Positions 7,055 to 15,504 of a stretch of DNA of 16,312 nucleotides are shown piece after piece (within the stretch, counting starts at the first letter, position 1; each line of letters begins with the position of its first letter). The notes under the pieces are model-generated. The model ran no database searches, was not told the DNA's origin, and worked only from the letters and a program-made list of their open reading frames with translations. Made by a program: the position numbers and the translations under genes. This DNA is from Erythrobacter sp. UBA2510 (GTDB taxonomy: Bacteria > Pseudomonadota > Alphaproteobacteria > Sphingomonadales > Sphingomonadaceae), in NCBI GenBank assembly GCA_002341345.1, contig DDNW01000099.1, positions 66,966 through 83,277 of the forward strand. Direction: 5' to 3'.

Positions 7055-8962
7055 GTGGCGAAACCGCCAACGAACAAGAGGATATTGGAGCAGCAGTTTT
7101 CTCGCCGGGCGACAATCTTGTGCGCGGTGCAGCTCGGTCTCGGCGGTGTGTTGGCAGGCCGGCTCGCCTGGCTTGCGATCGCCGAAAACCAAAAATGGCA
7201 ACTGCTCTCCGAGAGCAATCGGCTTCAGCTGAGCCTGATCCCGCCGAGGCGCGGATTGCTGCTTGATCGCACGGGCGTCCCCCTCGCCAGCAACAAATCG
7301 GTCTTCATGATCGATCTCCTGCCCGATCGCCTCGAGGACGCCGATAAGGTCCTGAAGCAGCTTGCCGAGCTGCTCGATCTTAGCGCCGATGAGACGGACC
7401 GCCTCAAGACCGACCTCGAACAAGCATTGGATCACCAGCCCGTGCGGGTTGCGAGCGATGTCGAGTGGGACCAATATGCCGCTGTAAATGTACGCCTTCC
7501 CGACCTCCCCGGCGTATCCCCGATGAGAGGGTTTTCGCGGCACTATCCAGCAGGAGCCGCGACAGCTCACTTGCTCGGCTATGTCGGAGCCCCAAGCCGC
7601 GAGGAGTATGAAAAAACCGGCGATCCCTTGCTAATGGTTCCGGGCATGCAAGTCGGCAAGGATATGCTCGAGAAGACGCTCGACGAGCATTTGACGGGCA
7701 AGCCCGGCGCGCGCCGGGCCGAAGTGACAGCCACGGGCAAGGTCGTACGCGAGCTAGAGGTCCGATCCGACACTATAGGTAAAAGCGTACAATTGACCAT
7801 TGATGGTGGGCTTCAAACCTATGCGTCGCGGCGACTGGGCACCCAGTCCGGCTCGGTCGTGGTGCTCGACGCGGTCACCGGCGGCGTTCTCGCTATGGCT
7901 TCGATGCCAGCCTACGATCCCAACAGTTTTTCGGATGGGATCAGCCAGTTCGAATGGGACATGCTGTCGCAAGACGAACGCGTTCCACTCAGAAACAAGA
8001 CCCTCCAGGGACTTTATCCGCCCGGATCGACCATCAAGCCGATCACGGCCCTGGCTTTGCTGAATGAGAACATCGACCCAGACGAAACCGTCCTTTGTAC
8101 CGGCCGGATCAACATTGCCGGCGGCACGTTCCATTGCTGGCGCCGTAGTGGCCACGGTGTAGTCGACATGAACCGGGCGATTGCAGAAAGCTGTGACATA
8201 TATTTCTATGTCATGGGCATTCGGGTGGGCATTCAGCCAATTGCCGACATGGCCAGACGTTTTGGGCTTGGCGAGCGGTTTTTAGGCTTGCCGGTTCCCT
8301 ATCAGTATTACGGCACTGTCCCCGATCCTGCCTGGAAACGGCGACGATACAACGAGCCTTGGGAAGCCTATGACACTGTCAATGCGACAATCGGGCAAGG
8401 CTATCTGCTCGCCAACCCGCTGCAGCTTGCGGTCATGACGGCGCGGCTTGCCGCCGGTGAGAAAACCCATCCCAAGCTACTTGCCGCAAAGGAGGCGCCT
8501 GCCGCACCACTCGAAATTGACCCCCGAATGCTTGCGATCGTCCGCCAGGGAATGGAGGATGTTGTCAATGGCCAGGGCACCGCAACCCGCGCCCGCCTTC
8601 CCCTTCCGAACATCAAGTTGGCGGGCAAGACGGGCACCGCGCAGGTTCGCCGCATCACGATGGCCGAACGTCGCCGCGGCGTCCGCTCCAATGCCTCTCT
8701 CCCCTGGAAGCTGCGCGATCATGGATTGTTCGTTGGTTATGCGCCGGTTCACCGGCCCCGCTATACGGTGGCGGTGGTAATCGAACATGGCGGAGGGTCT
8801 GGAGCGGCCTATCCCATCGCAAGCGATACGCTGCTCTATCTGTTTGACGAACGGCAAGCCATGAAGCGCCTGGCATCACTGGAGAATGGCTGGGGTGGCG
8901 GAATCGAGGAGCGAATGGCGCGCGAAGCGGCAGAATTCGCCGCCCGCACACCGAGCGACTGA
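7055..8962 (+). CDS. mrdA: Penicillin-binding protein 2 (peptidoglycan transpeptidase, elongation)
   Basis: This 635-residue class B PBP cross-links peptidoglycan during cell elongation, normally with RodA, MreB, MreC and MreD. A single N-terminal membrane anchor (about residues 20-42) is followed by the PBP dimerisation domain; SRHYPAGAATAHLLGYVG around 161-178 is typical of PBP2. The transpeptidase domain has all three motifs: S325-T-I-K with the acyl-ester Ser, S379-C-D, and K525-T-G followed by TAQ. Length matches E. coli PBP2. GTG at 7055 was chosen over GTG at 7049 because of ribosome binding site spacing. No rodA or mre gene is in the window, so this may be a second copy or a relocated one. 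It ends 4 bp from the convergent dehydrogenase gene, with no room for a terminator between them. Confidence 0.95.
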   Translation: MAKPPTNKRILEQQFSRRATILCAVQLGLGGVLAGRLAWLAIAENQKWQLLSESNRLQLSLIPPRRGLLLDRTGVPLASNKSVFMIDLLPDRLEDADKVLKQLAELLDLSADETDRLKTDLEQALDHQPVRVASDVEWDQYAAVNVRLPDLPGVSPMRGFSRHYPAGAATAHLLGYVGAPSREEYEKTGDPLLMVPGMQVGKDMLEKTLDEHLTGKPGARRAEVTATGKVVRELEVRSDTIGKSVQLTIDGGLQTYASRRLGTQSGSVVVLDAVTGGVLAMASMPAYDPNSFSDGISQFEWDMLSQDERVPLRNKTLQGLYPPGSTIKPITALALLNENIDPDETVLCTGRINIAGGTFHCWRRSGHGVVDMNRAIAESCDIYFYVMGIRVGIQPIADMARRFGLGERFLGLPVPYQYYGTVPDPAWKRRRYNEPWEAYDTVNATIGQGYLLANPLQLAVMTARLAAGEKTHPKLLAAKEAPAAPLEIDPRMLAIVRQGMEDVVNGQGTATRARLPLPNIKLAGKTGTAQVRRITMAERRRGVRSNASLPWKLRDHGLFVGYAPVHRPRYTVAVVIEHGGGSGAAYPIASDTLLYLFDERQAMKRLASLENGWGGGIEERMAREAAEFAARTPSD

Positions 8963-8966
8963 CCCC

Positions 8967-9968
8967 CTAAACAATGAGGTTCTTCGGCGAACCCATTGCA
9001 AAAGCTTCGATATTCTCAATTGTCGTCTCGATGATGCGCGCGACCGCCTCATGCGTGTTATAGGCGACATGCGGAGTCACGATGACGTTCGGAAAGCGCA
9101 GAAGCACATGATTGGCCACGAGGGCCTCCAAATTCTCCTTCTCCAGCGGCGGTCCGCGAAACACCTCTGCCTCTTCACGGACGAGCGGCTCCTGCGGGAG
9201 CACATCAAGGCCAGCGGCGCGGAGTTTCCCCTCCGCCAGCGCGCGCACCAGAGCGGGAACGCTGACGATGTTGCCGCGCGCCGTATTGATCAGGAGCGCG
9301 CCGGTCTTCATGGCAGCGAACTCGGCATCGGACAGGAGATCCTGGGTCTGAGGGGTTGCCGGCAGATGCAATGTGACGATGTCGGCTTGGGAAAGGAGTT
9401 CGGCGAAAGGCAAATAGGTAAAGCCGAGATTTGCTGCCGCAGAGCTATCCGGATCGACGTCGAACGCTACGACATTCATGCCAAACCCGCGCGCGATCTC
9501 GATCGCGCGGCGCCCGATGCGGCCGGTCCCGACGACGCCAAGGGTCTTCCCGCGCAGCTCGATACCGCGCAGATCATCCTGTGAAAAATTTCCGCGCCGT
9601 GTACGTTCGACCGCCGGAACGAGATATCGCGCGGCAGCCAGCATCAAGGCAAAACTGTGCTCGGCTACAGTAACATCACCATAGTCGGGAACGTTGGCGA
9701 TCTCGATGTCTTCTGCGGCGCACCAGGCCAGATCGATGTGGTCGTGGCCGGTCGAGCGGGTGGCGATCAGCCGCAGCTCGGGGAAGTGGCGCAGGACTTC
9801 TGCATCGAGCCGTGAATTGATGAATGTGCTGATCACTTCGGCATCGCTGTATTTTGCCGCGTTATCAGATGTCAGCCGTTCCTTGACACAAGTGAGTTCG
9901 TGATTGCCGGAAAGTGCGCGGCATGCCCTCGCCTCCCATTCCTCGGCCTCGAAGATGACGACCTTCAT
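8967..9968 (-). CDS. D-isomer-specific 2-hydroxyacid dehydrogenase (D-lactate dehydrogenase-like)
   Basis: This 333-residue NAD-dependent enzyme reduces a 2-keto acid to the D-2-hydroxy acid, or the reverse. The Rossmann motif GTGRIG is at 147-152, with Asp170 at the end of the next strand (VVAFD) favouring NAD over NADP. The catalytic triad is Arg231 (NTARG), Glu260 (PQEP) and His300 (TPHVAY). The segment ending RGNFSQDDLRG at about 125-135 resembles fermentative D-lactate dehydrogenases such as LdhA, and the operon (lactate permease, PEP synthase) supports lactate/pyruvate. Related hydroxyisocaproate or phosphite-type dehydrogenases cannot be excluded, so no symbol is given. Its ATG at 9968 overlaps the ppsA stop as ATGA, implying coupled translation. 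It is the last gene of the operon. Confidence 0.9.
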   Translation of the reverse strand: MKVVIFEAEEWEARACRALSGNHELTCVKERLTSDNAAKYSDAEVISTFINSRLDAEVLRHFPELRLIATRSTGHDHIDLAWCAAEDIEIANVPDYGDVTVAEHSFALMLAAARYLVPAVERTRRGNFSQDDLRGIELRGKTLGVVGTGRIGRRAIEIARGFGMNVVAFDVDPDSSAAANLGFTYLPFAELLSQADIVTLHLPATPQTQDLLSDAEFAAMKTGALLINTARGNIVSVPALVRALAEGKLRAAGLDVLPQEPLVREEAEVFRGPPLEKENLEALVANHVLLRFPNVIVTPHVAYNTHEAVARIIETTIENIEAFAMGSPKNLIV

Positions 9969-12385
9969 ATCCGCGAACCCTCAGCCGGATGTGCTCGGCC
10001 TTTATCCGACATGGCCTCGGCTTGAGCGACCACCTTGACTGCGGCAACAAAACTGTCGGGGTTAAGCGAAATGGAGTCGATCCCGCAATCGACCAGGAAA
10101 CCGGCAAACTCGGGATGGTCACTCGGTGCCTGGCCGCAAATTCCGATCTTTATCCCGGCCTGGTGCGCCTTGATAATGGCTTCGCCAATCGCCCGTTTTA
10201 CCGCCTCGTTGCGTTCGTCGAACTGATCGGCGAGAAGCTCGGAATCGCGGTCGATCCCGAGCACGAGCTGGGTGAGATCGTTGGAACCTATCGAAAATCC
10301 GTCAAAGCGCTGTGCGAACTCCTCCGCGAGCAGGACGTTCGCCGGAATCTCGCACATCATATAGATTTGGAGACCGTTTCGGCCTCGTTCGAGACCGTTT
10401 TCCGCCATCACTTCGAGGACCCGATCGGCTTCGGCGAGCGTACGGCAGAATGGCACCATGATGATGACATTCTCAAAGCCGATCTCCTCGCGTACGCGCC
10501 GCAAAGCGCGGCATTCGAGCGCGAAACCCGCCTTGTAGCCTGGGCTGTAATAGCGCGAAGCGCCGCGCCATCCGATCATCGGATTTTCCTCATCCGGTTC
10601 GAAGGCCTCTCCTCCGAGAAGGTGAGCATATTCGTTTGTCTTGAAGTCGCTGAGGCGGACAATCACCGGCTGCGGATGAAACGGGGCCGCGAGCTTGGCT
10701 ATGCCGAGCGCGAGCGTGTCGACGAAATAGTCGGTAGGCTCGGCATATCCGTGCGTAAGCTCGGCGATCGCGCGCCTGGCATCCTCGCTTGTGACCTTCT
10801 CCGGGGCGACGAGCGCCATCGGGTGAACTTTGACCAGGTGGTTGATCACGAATTCCATCCGCGCGAGGCCTACTCCGCGCGCGGGAAGGCGCCACCAGCG
10901 CATGGCGGCGGCCGGACTCGCGATATTCAGCATCACATCGGTTTCGGTCTCGGGCAGATCCGCCAGGTCGAACTCGATGGTTTCGAACTCGAGCGTCCCT
11001 TCATAGACCGCACCGCGGTCGCCTTCCGCGCATGACAGGGTGATGGGCTGCCCGTCCTGCAGGGTGCGCGTCGCTGTCTGTGTCCCAACGATGGCCGGCA
11101 CGCCGAGTTCGCGGCTGACGATCGCTGCGTGGCTGGTAGTTCCGCCGTGATCAGTGATGATACCCGCTGCGCGCTTCATGATTGGCACCCAGTCCGGATC
11201 GGTCATGCCTGTCACAAGGATTGCACCATCTCGAAAAGCCTCGATCTGCGAGGCGTCCCGGATCGCGCAAACCTCCCCGGTGGCGATCGCCTCGCCGACC
11301 GCCGCGCCCGTAAGCAGCGGTTCGGCGCGCTGTTTCAACCTGTAGGTAGTCAGTCTTCCCGCTGCCTTGCCCGCCTGAACCGTTTCCGGGCGGGCCTGGA
11401 CGATGAAGAGTTCGCCGGTTGCACCATCTTTCGCCCACTCCATGTCCATCGCGCGACCATAATGCTTTTCGATGGTCTTGGCGCAGCGCGCCAGCTCAAG
11501 TACCTCGTCATCGGAGAGGACGAAGGTCTCGCGTTCGCGGCGCGTGGTTCTCTTGGTCAACGTCCTGACGCTGCCGCCGGTCGCATAGATCATCTTGCGC
11601 TCCTTGGCCCCAAGACTGCGCTCGATAAGCGGAACCGTATCTGTACGTTCGAGAAAGGGTTTGAAGACACGGTAGGTGTCAGGATCGACCGAGCCCTGGA
11701 CGACAGTCTCCCCAAGCCCCCAGGCGGCACTTATCACGATCACGTCGGGGAAACCCGTTTCGGTATCGACTGAAAACATGACCCCCGATCCAGCGAGATC
11801 CGAGCGCACCATGCGCTGCACTCCGATCGACAGGGCAACATCCATATGGTCGAAACCCTGTGCCTGACGGTAGCTGATCGCCCGGTCGGTAAAGAGCGAG
11901 GCAAAGCAGCGCCTGCAGGCATCGAGAAGTGCGCGCTTCCCGGTGACATTGAGAAAGGTCTCTTGCTGCCCGGCGAAGCTCGCTTCGGGAAGATCCTCCG
12001 CTGTCGCGCTGCTGCGGACCGCGACGCTGACCGCATCCTGTTCGCTGCGCGCAGACAAAGCGTCATAGGCTTCACCGATGGCCGCCTCGATCTCCGGTGG
12101 AAACGCCCCTTCCAGAAACGCATGCCGGATCGCAGCACCTGCCACTTGAAGCGAGGCGCGCCCGGCATCGAGCGCTTCGATCCAGCGCCTCATTTCGGGT
12201 TCAATGCCGTTGGCCGCGATATAGTGCCGATAGGCCTGCGCCGTTGTGGCGAAGCCTCCCGGCACTCTGATACCGCGCTTCGACAGCGCGCCGACCATCT
12301 CACCGAGCGAAGCATTCTTTCCGCCAACCATGGCGACGTCGCCGCGTCCAATATCCTCAAACCAGGCAATAAGGGCGTCGGGCAT
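9965..12385 (-). CDS. ppsA: Phosphoenolpyruvate synthase (pyruvate, water dikinase)
   Basis: This 806-residue cytosolic enzyme converts pyruvate and ATP to PEP, AMP and phosphate, the entry to gluconeogenesis from lactate or pyruvate. The N-terminal ATP-binding domain (about 1-340) begins with VGGKNASLGEM near residue 20 and contains SVAVRSSATAEDLPEASFAGQ around 120-140. The swivelling domain carries GGTTSHAA with phosphorylated His419. The C-terminal PEP/pyruvate barrel ends with NDLTQLVLGIDRD (about 702-714) and GICGQAP with catalytic Cys750. Size and residues match E. coli PpsA. ATG at 12385 has GGAG about 7 nt upstream. It lies 120 bp after the antiporter gene and overlaps the dehydrogenase gene by 4 bp. 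No PpsR regulator is visible nearby. Confidence 0.97.
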   Translation of the reverse strand: MPDALIAWFEDIGRGDVAMVGGKNASLGEMVGALSKRGIRVPGGFATTAQAYRHYIAANGIEPEMRRWIEALDAGRASLQVAGAAIRHAFLEGAFPPEIEAAIGEAYDALSARSEQDAVSVAVRSSATAEDLPEASFAGQQETFLNVTGKRALLDACRRCFASLFTDRAISYRQAQGFDHMDVALSIGVQRMVRSDLAGSGVMFSVDTETGFPDVIVISAAWGLGETVVQGSVDPDTYRVFKPFLERTDTVPLIERSLGAKERKMIYATGGSVRTLTKRTTRRERETFVLSDDEVLELARCAKTIEKHYGRAMDMEWAKDGATGELFIVQARPETVQAGKAAGRLTTYRLKQRAEPLLTGAAVGEAIATGEVCAIRDASQIEAFRDGAILVTGMTDPDWVPIMKRAAGIITDHGGTTSHAAIVSRELGVPAIVGTQTATRTLQDGQPITLSCAEGDRGAVYEGTLEFETIEFDLADLPETETDVMLNIASPAAAMRWWRLPARGVGLARMEFVINHLVKVHPMALVAPEKVTSEDARRAIAELTHGYAEPTDYFVDTLALGIAKLAAPFHPQPVIVRLSDFKTNEYAHLLGGEAFEPDEENPMIGWRGASRYYSPGYKAGFALECRALRRVREEIGFENVIIMVPFCRTLAEADRVLEVMAENGLERGRNGLQIYMMCEIPANVLLAEEFAQRFDGFSIGSNDLTQLVLGIDRDSELLADQFDERNEAVKRAIGEAIIKAHQAGIKIGICGQAPSDHPEFAGFLVDCGIDSISLNPDSFVAAVKVVAQAEAMSDKGRAHPAEGSRI

Positions 12386-12448
12386 CGAAATCTCCGGGTC
12401 ATTCGCGAGCGGTGCTCGGCAGTGGTCGAACGTGGACGTTGCCTCGAG

Positions 12449-12477
12449 CGGCGGCTAAATCTTACCCGTCGCCGCCG
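12449..12477 (-). promoter_or_regulatory. Stem-loop in the antiporter-ppsA spacer
   Basis: Seven-base arms CGGCGGC (12449-12455) and GCCGCCG (12471-12477) flank a 15-nt loop in the 120-bp gap, the only sizeable gap inside the operon if the permease starts at its ATG. There is no U-run, so it is not a standard terminator. An RNA processing site or partial attenuator setting ppsA expression apart from the transporters is possible. Confidence 0.3.
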
Positions 12478-12505
12478 AAGCATCGTCCATATGGTGAGAC
12501 GGTTT

Positions 12506-13744
12506 TCAGCCCGGCCGATTACAGCCCTGCTGCCCCCGCTCGCGAAAAAGCCAGCGCAGTCCGATGGGTGTGACAATCGTGGTGACGAGCGCCATGAGGA
12601 CGAGAGCGGAAAAGAGATTGGCGACGACCGTGCCGGGATAATCGAAGAGCCCTGCCTCCCATGCGATACTCACGATGATCAATTCAACCGCCCCGCGGCC
12701 GCTCATGCCGAACCCGACCCCGAGCGCCTCCTTGCGGGTGAGACCAGAAAGCAGAGCAGGAAGCCCGGCGCCAATGATCTTGCCCATAAGTGCGACTAGA
12801 ATCAGCGCCAGCACGATGCCAGGAATGATGGCAAGGGCCGCGAAATCCACGCGAATACCGATCGAAAGAAAGAAAAGCGGGGCCAGCAAGCCCATCGTGA
12901 GATCGCTGACCGTTGCTTTCAGGCGCGCGAAAGAGGCTTGACCCAGGCTCTTGGCGTTGAACAGAAGGGCGGCGGCGAAGGCTCCGATGATGAAGTCCAT
13001 GCCAAGCAGTTCGGCCAGCCCTGCAAACCCCAAGGCTGTCAGAATGAGCGCGGTAAACTCAGGGGCGGGAATCCGCAGGCGCGAGATCAGATTGGCGATC
13101 CTCGGCGCCCCGAAATAGCCGGCGGCAGCGACAATGAGGAAGAACAGCGCGGCTTTGCCAAGCAGCGGCAACATCGCCCCAATCCCCGGGACGGAACCTG
13201 CCGCAATTGCGCCGGTCAAGATCGCGAGGAGCACAAGTCCGATGATATCGTCGAGAATTGCAGCGGCGATCACCGTGCGACCGGTTGGGGTGTGGACCAT
13301 GCCGAGATCCATGAACACGCCGATGGCGACCGGGACCGCAGAAATTGACAATGCAACGCCGACCAGCAGAGCCTGGACGAATTTCATCGGGTTGTCGGGA
13401 AGCACCCACCACGCAAGGGCCATGCCCAAAGCGAGTGGCAACAGCACGCCTCCGAGCGCCACGGCAGCCGAGCGACCCGAATGTCTGAACAGCTCTCCGG
13501 GGGCAATTTCGAGGCCGGCAAGCAGCAGCAGGAAGAAAATTCCGAACTCGGCGGCAAGGTCGAGAAAGGCGCTGCGCGACAATTCGGCGAGAAACGGAGC
13601 GTTGAGGGAGGCCGCCAAAACCGCCAGTATTAGCCCGGCCCCGATCTCCCCCACCAGCGCGGGCTGGCCGAGGCGCGTTGCAATCTCTCCGAAGGATCTC
13701 GCCGCCAGCAGCAGGAGAATGAGATGCAGCACATGCTCGATCAT
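12506..13744 (-). CDS. Cation:proton antiporter, CPA2 family (membrane domain only)
   Basis: This 412-residue, almost wholly hydrophobic protein has about 12 predicted membrane segments. The N-terminus ([21 protein letters not shown], residues about 20-40) is typical of the Na+/H+ exchanger fold of the KefB/NapA group. SISAVPVA at 133-140 is the unwound crossover helix. The ion-binding acidic pair D165-D166 ([10 protein letters not shown]) favours electrogenic exchange. [12 protein letters not shown] at about 346-357 is a further family motif. It lacks the C-terminal RCK/TrkA-N domain of KefB/KefC, so nucleotide or glutathione gating is unlikely. Its ATG overlaps the permease stop as ATGA, so it is probably translated with it. 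Role inferred: extruding Na+ or K+ or adjusting pH during lactate-proton uptake. The transported ion is not determinable here. Confidence 0.9.
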   Translation of the reverse strand: MIEHVLHLILLLLAARSFGEIATRLGQPALVGEIGAGLILAVLAASLNAPFLAELSRSAFLDLAAEFGIFFLLLLAGLEIAPGELFRHSGRSAAVALGGVLLPLALGMALAWWVLPDNPMKFVQALLVGVALSISAVPVAIGVFMDLGMVHTPTGRTVIAAAILDDIIGLVLLAILTGAIAAGSVPGIGAMLPLLGKAALFFLIVAAAGYFGAPRIANLISRLRIPAPEFTALILTALGFAGLAELLGMDFIIGAFAAALLFNAKSLGQASFARLKATVSDLTMGLLAPLFFLSIGIRVDFAALAIIPGIVLALILVALMGKIIGAGLPALLSGLTRKEALGVGFGMSGRGAVELIIVSIAWEAGLFDYPGTVVANLFSALVLMALVTTIVTPIGLRWLFRERGQQGCNRPG

Positions 13745-15456
13745 CGTGCGAACCCGATTGCGGCAGCTGCGACAAGGCCAACGGCGGCAGTATAGGCGAG
13801 CATTGGCACAAGCGTGACCCGGATGATCTCTCCCTCGCGCCCGACACGGCCGACGACGGCTGCAGCTGCCACCACATTGACGACCGACACCATGTTCCCC
13901 GCGCTGGCGCCAAGGATCTGGGCGCCAAGGACGGTTTCCGGTGGCAGTCCGGCCTGATTGGCTGCGGTGAACTGAAACAGGGCAAATGTCATATTGCTGA
14001 AGGTCGCGCTTCCTGAGAGAAAACTGCCCAGCGCTCCGATAAATGGTGCAATCACCGGCCAGTTCTGTCCGGCGGCATCGGCCGCAAGAACTGAAAGCGC
14101 CATTGGCATGCTCGGCAAACCGTCCGAATTGATTCCCGAATACACAAAGACGCGCACCATCGGGACCGCCGCCGCAAGCGTCACCGCGCTTGCGGCCGTG
14201 ATCTTCAGAGTGTCCCGGCCAGCGCTGCGTAGACGCTCACTGTCGAGAGGCAAAATACAGACGGCCAAGAGACCCGCGATCAAAAACATCGAACCAGGCA
14301 AATATAGCGGCGCAAGCGCTATGTTGATCTGCGTCCCCAGAACCGAATCCCAGGCAAAAGAGACGTCCTGCAAGGCCTGTTTGACCGGCAACAGATCTGC
14401 GCGGCTCACGAGAAGGAGCGCGGCGAGCAAGAGATAGGGTGCCCAGGCCCGCTTCAATGTAACGCGTGACGTTTCTGCGGCAATCGGCGCGCCCGAAGTG
14501 GCTGCGCCAGATCTGGGTTTGAGGAAACCGCGTTGGGCTGCTGGAACCACGAGCACGATGGCACAGAGCGCGCCGACAAGCGCGGGAAGTTCGGGACCTA
14601 GCGTCGCACTGACGACAAAGGCAGGTATGGTGTAAGCAAGACCGGCAAACAGAGCGAACCGCCAATATCCCAGCGCACTGGACCAGCTTCGTTCTTCGGA
14701 AAAGAACCGCGAGTAGATAAGGATGAGCGCGAACGGGACGAGCGATCCGGTAGTCAGATCAATTGCAGCTGCCACCTGCGCCGAGTTTTCAATCAGACTA
14801 TCGAGCCCGCCATCTGCGGCGGGTTGACGAAGTCCTTCGCGTAGCCCGATGGCTACCGGCGTGCCGATCGCACCGAAGGCTACCGGACTGCTATTGGCAA
14901 TCAGTGCAAGTGACACGGCTGCCATCGGTGTGAAACGAAGCGCCACAAGCAGCGGGGCGGTAATGGCGGCCGGGGTGCCGAAACCGGCGACGCCTTCGAG
15001 GAAGGCACCGAAGGTCCAGCTTATGACGATAAGCTGAACCCGCGGTTCCGGCGATATGGCCGCGAATCCTTCGCGTATCCGGGCCATCGCCTCGCCTTCG
15101 GTAAGGAGCCTCAAGAGAAGTATCGCACCAAATATGATCCACAAGACCGAGGCCGCGATCGCCAAACCCTCGATCGAAGCGGCCAGGATTGTGCGGGGCG
15201 CCATGTGCCACAGGAAATAGCCGGCAGCGGCGGTTACGATATAGGCCAGTGCCATGGCCCGCGATGCGGGCATCCGCAGACCGACAAGGAAAAGCAGAAC
15301 CGCGAGCAGGGGCGAAAGCGCTGCAAGAAATAGGCTGAATGTAATGTCGCCCTCCGCTCGGCCGTAAGCAGCGCCAGACTGCGTCTCGTCTATCGGACGG
15401 GAAAGAGGGCCGGCGATTACGGCGGAGACAGGCGCAGAGGCACCCTCGGCCCGCAT
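13741..15456 (-). CDS. lldP: L-lactate permease (LctP family)
   Basis: This is a lactate:proton (also glycolate) symporter of the inner membrane with about 12-14 predicted hydrophobic segments. Family signatures are present: [29 protein letters not shown], and [16 protein letters not shown] near the C-terminus. The start is uncertain. The frame allows TTG at 15489 (no ribosome binding site), ATG at 15456 (listed; GGGGAGG about 14 nt upstream) and, best placed, ATT at 15345, 5 nt after GGAGG. From the ATT the protein would be 534 residues beginning [12 protein letters not shown], matching how relatives begin. The 37-48 residues ahead of it are hydrophilic and unlike the family. It is second in the operon, after the hydrolase, and overlaps the antiporter by 4 bp. 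No LldR-type regulator is in the window. Confidence 0.93.
   Translation of the reverse strand: MRAEGASAPVSAVIAGPLSRPIDETQSGAAYGRAEGDITFSLFLAALSPLLAVLLFLVGLRMPASRAMALAYIVTAAAGYFLWHMAPRTILAASIEGLAIAASVLWIIFGAILLLRLLTEGEAMARIREGFAAISPEPRVQLIVISWTFGAFLEGVAGFGTPAAITAPLLVALRFTPMAAVSLALIANSSPVAFGAIGTPVAIGLREGLRQPAADGGLDSLIENSAQVAAAIDLTTGSLVPFALILIYSRFFSEERSWSSALGYWRFALFAGLAYTIPAFVVSATLGPELPALVGALCAIVLVVPAAQRGFLKPRSGAATSGAPIAAETSRVTLKRAWAPYLLLAALLLVSRADLLPVKQALQDVSFAWDSVLGTQINIALAPLYLPGSMFLIAGLLAVCILPLDSERLRSAGRDTLKITAASAVTLAAAVPMVRVFVYSGINSDGLPSMPMALSVLAADAAGQNWPVIAPFIGALGSFLSGSATFSNMTFALFQFTAANQAGLPPETVLGAQILGASAGNMVSVVNVVAAAAVVGRVGREGEIIRVTLVPMLAYTAAVGLVAAAAIGFAR
15343..15355 (-). promoter_or_regulatory. 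lldP: Ribosome binding site followed by an ATT codon, likely true lactate permease start
   Basis: On the minus strand GGAGG (15355-15351) is followed after 5 nt by ATT (15345-15343), in the permease frame, exactly where related permeases start. ATT is a rare initiator, known for infC and pcnB of E. coli. An in-frame ATG, GTG or TTG is absent between 15453 and 15345. Confidence 0.45.
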
Positions 15457-15504
15457 CAGCGCGGCTCGGCCCTCCCCGTCCGGGGCCAAAGGAGTCAGGC
15501 GGGC

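Noticed and set aside
9989..11035. Long open frame (about 348 codons) on the + strand inside ppsA
   Set aside because: It lies fully antisense to an intact ppsA with all catalytic residues. The composition is the usual antisense shadow of GC-rich coding sequence, and the product shows no recognisable motif.
11846..12799. + strand open frame spanning the ppsA-antiporter spacer
   Set aside because: It is antisense to the starts and ends of two well-supported genes, low in hydrophobic core residues and rich in Arg, with no family motif.
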